DNA from: Microbacterium sp. VKM Ac-2923 | GTDB taxonomy: Bacteria; Actinomycetota; Actinomycetes; Actinomycetales; Microbacteriaceae | Direction of reading: 5' to 3' | Length of the DNA stretch: 64,000 nt | NCBI RefSeq assembly: GCF_022815605.1 | Contig: NZ_JALGRP010000008.1 | Span: forward strand, 62,001 to 126,000 | Position numbers and translations under genes: made by a program | In this document: one piece after another, positions 60,701 to 64,000 of the stretch | How positions within the stretch are numbered: position 1 is the stretch's first letter | Layout of the letters: the number at the start of each line of letters is the position of its first letter | The notes under the pieces: generated by a model | Told to the model about the DNA's origin: nothing | What the model saw: the letters and a program-made list of their open reading frames with translations, nothing else | Database searches by the model: none

Positions 60701-61679
60701 CGCGTTCCTCGCCGACGACACCATGGTCGCCTCCTACGAACTGCGCGCCGGCTGGCTGCGGATCGGGCCGGTCCGCATCGGCAAGCGCGCGTTCCTCGGC
60801 AACTCCGGCATGGCCGCCCCCGGCCACCGCGTGCCGCGCGACGGACTGGTCGCGGTGCTGTCAGCGGCACCGGTCAAGGCGAAGGCCGGGTCGTCGTGGC
60901 TCGGATCGCCCGCGGTCCGGCTGCGGCGTCTGTCGGCCGCGGGTGACGAGTCGCGGACGTACCGGCCCACCGCGGGCTTGCGCTTCGCCCGTGCCCTGTG
61001 GGAGCTCTGCCGGTTCGTGCCGGTGGTGGTGACGTGCGGCATCGGCCTGGGCGTGCTGTTCGCGCTCGCCGCGCTGTGGGAGACCGTGGGGCCGGTCTGG
61101 ACGCTGCTGTCGTCCGGTCTCGTGCTACTGGCCGCCGGGGCTGTCGCGGCGGGCGTGTCGACCGCGGCCAAGTGGGCCATCGTCGGGGTGATCCGCGCGG
61201 GTGAGCAGCCCCTGTGGTCGAGCTTCGTGTGGCGTACCGAGGTGTCGGACACGTTCACCGAGATGGTCGCGGCGCCCTGGTTCGCGCGCGCCGCGGCGGG
61301 GACTCCCGCGCTCGCCGTGTGGCTGCGCACCCTCGGCGCGAAGATCGGTCGGGGGGTGTGGTGCGACAGTTATTGGCTGCCCGAGCCCGACTTGGTGACT
61401 TTGGGCGATGCGTCAACCGTCAACCGCGGATGCGTCGTTCAGACACATCTGTTCCATGATCGGATCATGAGCATGGACACCGTCGAGTTGGAACCCGGGT
61501 CGACCCTGGGTCCCCACAGCGTGGTGCTGCCGGCATCGACGCTCGGGGCGCACGCCACCGTGGGACCGGCGTCGCTGGTCATGCGCGGCGAGACCGTTCC
61601 GGTCGGCTCGCGGTGGAGCGGCAACCCCATCGGCCCCTGGCGTGCGGTGAAGGTGCGCGCCTACCAGTCGACGACGTGA
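57735..61679 (+). CDS. pls: Pls/PosA-type membrane NRPS (poly-lysine synthetase-like)
   Basis: A 1314-residue synthetase, close to the 1319 I recall for epsilon-poly-L-lysine synthetase. Adenylation domain (about 20-510): TSGSTGVPKG, NTYGPTEAT, YRSGDLVRF and SGKVDR with Lys500. Carrier domain (about 525-595): VDFFDLGGGSLAAAQ with the pantetheine Ser554. The remainder has three pairs of membrane helices, each followed by a left-handed-helix (hexapeptide) domain: GARIGRNVDL..., GARVGRDVEAS... and GAKIGRGVWCDS.... In Pls such tandem domains link amino acids iteratively by isopeptide bonds. Read against GrsA, the pocket is D222, A223, E226, S265, I286, G288, T310, V318, V319, K500, a lysine-like code. 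GTG 57735 is chosen; an M1 peptidase gene overlaps its stop. Confidence 0.88.
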   Translation: MTTPASAPQAPLDRTTAAPPARTLIDILTDVAARHPEASAIDDGSGALSYRELLARVWRTAAALHEAGVRRGDRVGVRMPSGSKELYVSILAVMAAGAAYVPVDADDPDDRARLVFGEARVRGIVAGDGEFVAQGQDADLVRLYDGAAPHPSTNAVPIVAPPTVDDDAWIIFTSGSTGVPKGVAVSHRSAAAFVDAEARIFLPQEPLGPGDRVLAGLSVAFDASCEEMWLAWGHGACLVPAPRSLVRSGEDLAPWLLRQGITVVSTVPTLAAMWPADSIENVRLLIFGGEACPPELAARLVADGREVWNTYGPTEATVVACAAPLDGSLPVRIGLPLDGWALAVVDAEGLPVAEGQVGEVIIGGVGLARYLDPAKDAEKYAPMPTLGWERAYRSGDLVRFDPEGLVFQGRADDQVKVGGRRIELGEVESALQDLPGVSASTVAVRTTEAGVPVLVGYLVMDEGVDLDRGAARALLSERLPAATIPLLGVVDELPVRTSGKVDRAALPWPLPGVDAPAATDFSPDEMWLAEQWQAVLGLPVADRKVDFFDLGGGSLAAAQLVSRIRARVPEFSVADIYDVPRLGAMAKALGPQLADGPPAEFHRAEPTPRTTQWAQTLLGAPLFILSGVRWLLYVLTASAILHLVPGFDVLPSVPLPVLAIGLLIFATPFGRMAIAVASARLLLLDVRPGDYPRGGWVHIRLWLAEQIAAQVDAVGLAGAPWVSYYARALGARIGRNVDLHALPPVTGMLEVGDGASIEPEVDLTGYWIDGDLVRIGEVRIGADATVGARSTLAPGTRIGRRAEIAPGSAVFGRVKADQSWAGSPAVRVGGTAKGWPGERPPAPTRWLWAYAASAVVLALLPLAAFTVGGLVVAQGMRGADDLGQATAAAFAWLVPAVAVTGVVFAASVVLLVRLLSIGLAEGTHPVRSRIAWQAWTIERLLDAARTTLFPLYSSLFTPVWLRMLGARVGRDVEASTVLLIPSMARIEDGAFLADDTMVASYELRAGWLRIGPVRIGKRAFLGNSGMAAPGHRVPRDGLVAVLSAAPVKAKAGSSWLGSPAVRLRRLSAAGDESRTYRPTAGLRFARALWELCRFVPVVVTCGIGLGVLFALAALWETVGPVWTLLSSGLVLLAAGAVAAGVSTAAKWAIVGVIRAGEQPLWSSFVWRTEVSDTFTEMVAAPWFARAAAGTPALAVWLRTLGAKIGRGVWCDSYWLPEPDLVTLGDASTVNRGCVVQTHLFHDRIMSMDTVELEPGSTLGPHSVVLPASTLGAHATVGPASLVMRGETVPVGSRWSGNPIGPWRAVKVRAYQSTT

Positions 61680-62974
61680 GCGGGACCGATCCGTACGCCC
61701 CGCAGAGCGGCGACGCGTCGTACGACGTGCGGTCGTACGACCTCGAGCTCGGCTACCGCGTTCGCACCAACCGCCTCGAGGGAACGGCGACCATCGTGGC
61801 GGTGGCGCGCGTCGCGCTGACGTCGTTCGCGCTCGATCTCGTGGGCCTGCGCACCTCGCGCGTCCGCGTCGATGGGGTGACGGCGCGTTTCTCGGCGGGC
61901 CCGCGCGTGGTGCGTGTCACGCCGCCGCGGCCGGTGGCGGCCGGTGAGGTGCTCGAGATCGAGGTGGTCTATGCGGGCGCTCCGGCCCCGCGGCGCTCGC
62001 GCTGGGGCGCGGTCGGATGGGAGGAGCTGACCGACGGCGCTCTGGTAGCAGGCCAGCCCATCGGCGCACCCACCTGGTTCCCCTGCAACGATCGACCGGA
62101 CAGCCGCGCGCGGATGCGCATGGAGATCACCGTCGACGACGGCTACACGGTCGCTGCGACCGGTGTCGCCGGAGCGACGACGCGGCGCGGCGGGCGAGCG
62201 ACGACGACGTTCACGTCCGATGTCCCGACCGCGACGTACCTCGCCGCCGTCCATGTGGGCCGCTATCGCACGCGTCCCCTCGCCGGCGGGGGAGTGGATG
62301 TCGTTCCGCCGGTCAGCGTCACGGCGCCCCCGGCACTCAGCGCCGCCGCCGATCGCGCGTTCGCGGCGGTCCCGCACATGCTGCGTGTTTTCGACCGACT
62401 CTTCGGCCCGTACCCGCAGGATGCGTGTTCGCTGGTCGTCACGGAGGATGAGCTCGAGATCCCGCTCGAAGCGCAGGGACTCGCCGTCTTCGGCATGAAC
62501 CATCTCGTGCCGGCGGCTCAGCGTCTGGTGGCGCACGAGTTGGCCCACCAGTGGTTCGGCAACAGCGTCGGGATCGCCCGTTGGTCCGATATCTGGTTGA
62601 ACGAGGGCTTCGCCTGCTACGCCGAGTGGCTGTGGTCGGACGCCTCGGGGAGCGTTCCCGTCGAGACCTGCGTCGCCGACCACTACGCCCGTCTCGCCGC
62701 CAAACCGCGCGACCTGCTACTGGTCGACCCGGGACCCGACGATATGTTCGACGACCGCGTCTACAAGCGCGGTGCGCTGACTCTCCACGCTCTTCGTCGG
62801 ACGCTGGGCGACCGGGCGTTCTTCGACCTGGTGCGGGGCTGGACGGCGCAGCACCGGCACGCACTCGTCACCACCGAGGACTTTCGCGCCGCCGTCGAGA
62901 ACGCGGGTGGACCGGATGCCGTGGCGGTGCTGTCGCGCTGGATCGACGGCGAAGCTCTGCCGCCGCGCCCCTGA
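61676..62974 (+). CDS. Short M1-family metallopeptidase, possible poly-lysine-degrading enzyme
   Basis: A 432-residue zinc peptidase. HELAH (287-291) and Glu310 in WLNEGFACYAEWLW give the HExxH-x18-E site. The N-terminal beta saddle (about 15-200) is present, but the helical C-terminal domain of PepN (about 850 residues) is missing. The usual G-x-M-E-N exopeptidase motif is replaced by PLEAQ (263-267). GTG 61676 overlaps the synthetase stop (GTGA), so the two are coupled. In polylysine-producing streptomycetes, as I recall, pls is followed by an M1 peptidase gene (pld) that trims the polymer, and that role is inferred here. No signal peptide is seen. Confidence 0.82.
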   Translation: MSGTDPYAPQSGDASYDVRSYDLELGYRVRTNRLEGTATIVAVARVALTSFALDLVGLRTSRVRVDGVTARFSAGPRVVRVTPPRPVAAGEVLEIEVVYAGAPAPRRSRWGAVGWEELTDGALVAGQPIGAPTWFPCNDRPDSRARMRMEITVDDGYTVAATGVAGATTRRGGRATTTFTSDVPTATYLAAVHVGRYRTRPLAGGGVDVVPPVSVTAPPALSAAADRAFAAVPHMLRVFDRLFGPYPQDACSLVVTEDELEIPLEAQGLAVFGMNHLVPAAQRLVAHELAHQWFGNSVGIARWSDIWLNEGFACYAEWLWSDASGSVPVETCVADHYARLAAKPRDLLLVDPGPDDMFDDRVYKRGALTLHALRRTLGDRAFFDLVRGWTAQHRHALVTTEDFRAAVENAGGPDAVAVLSRWIDGEALPPRP

Positions 62975-62996
62975 TCCGCGCGGGGTTCGGGGCGGG

Positions 62997-63779
62997 TCAC
63001 CCGTTCCAGCCGCGCACCCGGTGCACGACGAAGGACTTCGGGTACGAGCCTGCGGTGGCATCGACTTCGAAGATGTCGATCATGAGCGCCAGCGGATAAT
63101 CCGGAGCCTGCGCGATGCGTCGCACGACGACGCCCTCGCATCCGATGATCGTCTCGCCCTCGCCCCACACGGCCGTCCACGTGTGCGGGCGACCGGCGTC
63201 GAAGGGAAGCGAGACCTCAACCATGTCGGTCGCCAACCGGGGGTCGTGGTGCGCCTTGATTCCGCTGCGGGCGCGGGTTTCGATATCGGTGACCCCGTCG
63301 GCGTCGATCTCGAACAGGCAGATCTCGCCCGCATCGCGAGGCGACAGGTGCTCGGTCCCCACGAGCCACGCGGCGACCATGCATCCGCTGTCCCGGGTGG
63401 CCGACAGTCTGATGTCGACACGACCCCGGGTGGGGGCGAAGAGAAGCGACGTCGGCGCCTCCGTGCGTACCGTCAGATCGCCGCGGTGGCGGTGCATGCC
63501 GCGGTGCGATCCCTTCTCTCCCGCGAACAGCGCCGTCTGCAGGTTGGACACTCGCAGGGGAGCGTCCTCGGGTCGCCAGTGGCCTTGATCCGCGTCGATC
63601 CGGAGCCGGATGCCGTCGGCCACGGCATTCCACCGGGCCGCTGCCCGCTCGGCGTCGGTCCAGTGCGGCAGGTATGAGGTGATCCAGCGGGAGGGATCGG
63701 GGGTCCCCTCGGTGAAGTCGTCGTCCAGGTCGGCGGCACGCGATGGAAGAGGCGGGAGGGTGCCGTCCGGAAGGAGCAT
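62997..63779 (-). CDS. GH16-like lectin-fold protein with altered active site
   Basis: A 260-residue soluble protein with the concanavalin-like fold of GH16. WRPEDAPLRVSNLQTALF, RVDIRLSATRDSGCMVAAWL and HTWTAVWGEGETIIG fit the family. The catalytic E-x-D-x-x-E is seen as EICLFE, with the middle Asp changed to Cys, so hydrolysis is doubtful and glycan binding more likely. No signal peptide. ATG 63779 has GAAGGG just upstream. It is convergent with the M1 peptidase gene. The last 221 bases of the window hold no supported gene. Confidence 0.68.
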   Translation of the reverse strand: MLLPDGTLPPLPSRAADLDDDFTEGTPDPSRWITSYLPHWTDAERAAARWNAVADGIRLRIDADQGHWRPEDAPLRVSNLQTALFAGEKGSHRGMHRHRGDLTVRTEAPTSLLFAPTRGRVDIRLSATRDSGCMVAAWLVGTEHLSPRDAGEICLFEIDADGVTDIETRARSGIKAHHDPRLATDMVEVSLPFDAGRPHTWTAVWGEGETIIGCEGVVVRRIAQAPDYPLALMIDIFEVDATAGSYPKSFVVHRVRGWNG

Positions 63780-64000
63780 GCACCCTTCATAGTGCCTCTG
63801 CGCCCGGACGCCAGACGACGACGCGTCAGCACGCGGGATGCCAGGACGTCGGGTCGCCGGCGTGCGCGCGTGCCGGATGCCGGCGCGTTTGCATGTGTGC
63901 ATGCTAGCGACGACCTTCGACATCGAAGCTGGTCCTCGGGGCACTCGGGGAGGGCTGCGCGGTTCCTGGGGGTGGGGAGGAGGTGTCGGACGCGAGGGTC

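Overview
High-GC Gram-positive chromosome, most likely a Microbacterium-like member of the Microbacteriaceae. This rests on base composition, GTG starts in ATGA/GTGA overlaps, LAXTG surface anchors, a SigK/RskA pair, PASTA-type PBP and FecCD/iron-box genes, and recurrent GGATGCC/GGCATCC words. The taxon is inferred; there is no rRNA in the window. I see no phage, insertion sequence, CRISPR array or origin.

Region 1 (1-25 kb) is mostly core chromosome: thymidine kinase (partial), galE, a GntR regulator with a siderophore-interacting reductase, a HAD phosphatase, tRNA-Pro, an LAXTG surface protein, metallophosphoesterase plus bifunctional PASTA PBP, DUF4177 and RidA proteins, a second LAXTG surface protein, acetyl-CoA synthetase, a compact Tad-like pilus/secretion locus, topA-tmk-holB, a secreted alpha/beta hydrolase, deoC and tRNA-Thr. 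From memory, the order PBP/RidA - acs - Tad - topA - holB - galE resembles the Rv3634c-Rv3683 block of mycobacteria.

Region 2 (24.7-45.7 kb) is accessory: an MMPL exporter whose start lies inside a long inverted repeat, nicotinamidase, a PAS kinase-like protein lacking the phosphoacceptor His, a molybdopterin oxidoreductase, membrane proteins around a 35-bp tandem repeat, an aldo/keto reductase, the MesX-MesD folate-independent methionine synthase pair with a divergent LysR regulator, a secreted metzincin, a processive glycosyltransferase followed by an unlisted 53-residue LAXTG protein, a secreted GH16 glucanase, a hydrolase, an SDR and tRNA-Lys.

Region 3 (45.7-56.4 kb) holds two FecCD permeases divergent from a siderophore-binding lipoprotein gene broken by one in-frame TAG, with an iron box filling the 22-bp gap; a fasciclin lipoprotein beside sigK-rskA; an aminotransferase class IV gene; and pstSCAB.

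Region 4 (57.6-63.8 kb) is the most interesting. Facing away from pstS across a PHO-box-bearing spacer is a 1314-residue Pls/PosA-type non-ribosomal peptide synthetase (adenylation, carrier, six membrane segments, three hexapeptide-repeat-like domains), the architecture of epsilon-poly-L-lysine synthetase. It overlaps an M1-family metallopeptidase gene, the arrangement of polylysine synthetase plus degrading enzyme. A manual reading of the adenylation pocket gives D-A-E-S-I-G-T-V-V-K, a lysine-like code. The window therefore probably encodes a cationic poly-amino-acid pathway, possibly phosphate-regulated.

Across the window at least nine genes have a TANNNT hexamer (often TAGGCT or TAGCCT) ending 6-8 bases before the start codon, which suggests widespread leaderless transcription and helped to choose starts.
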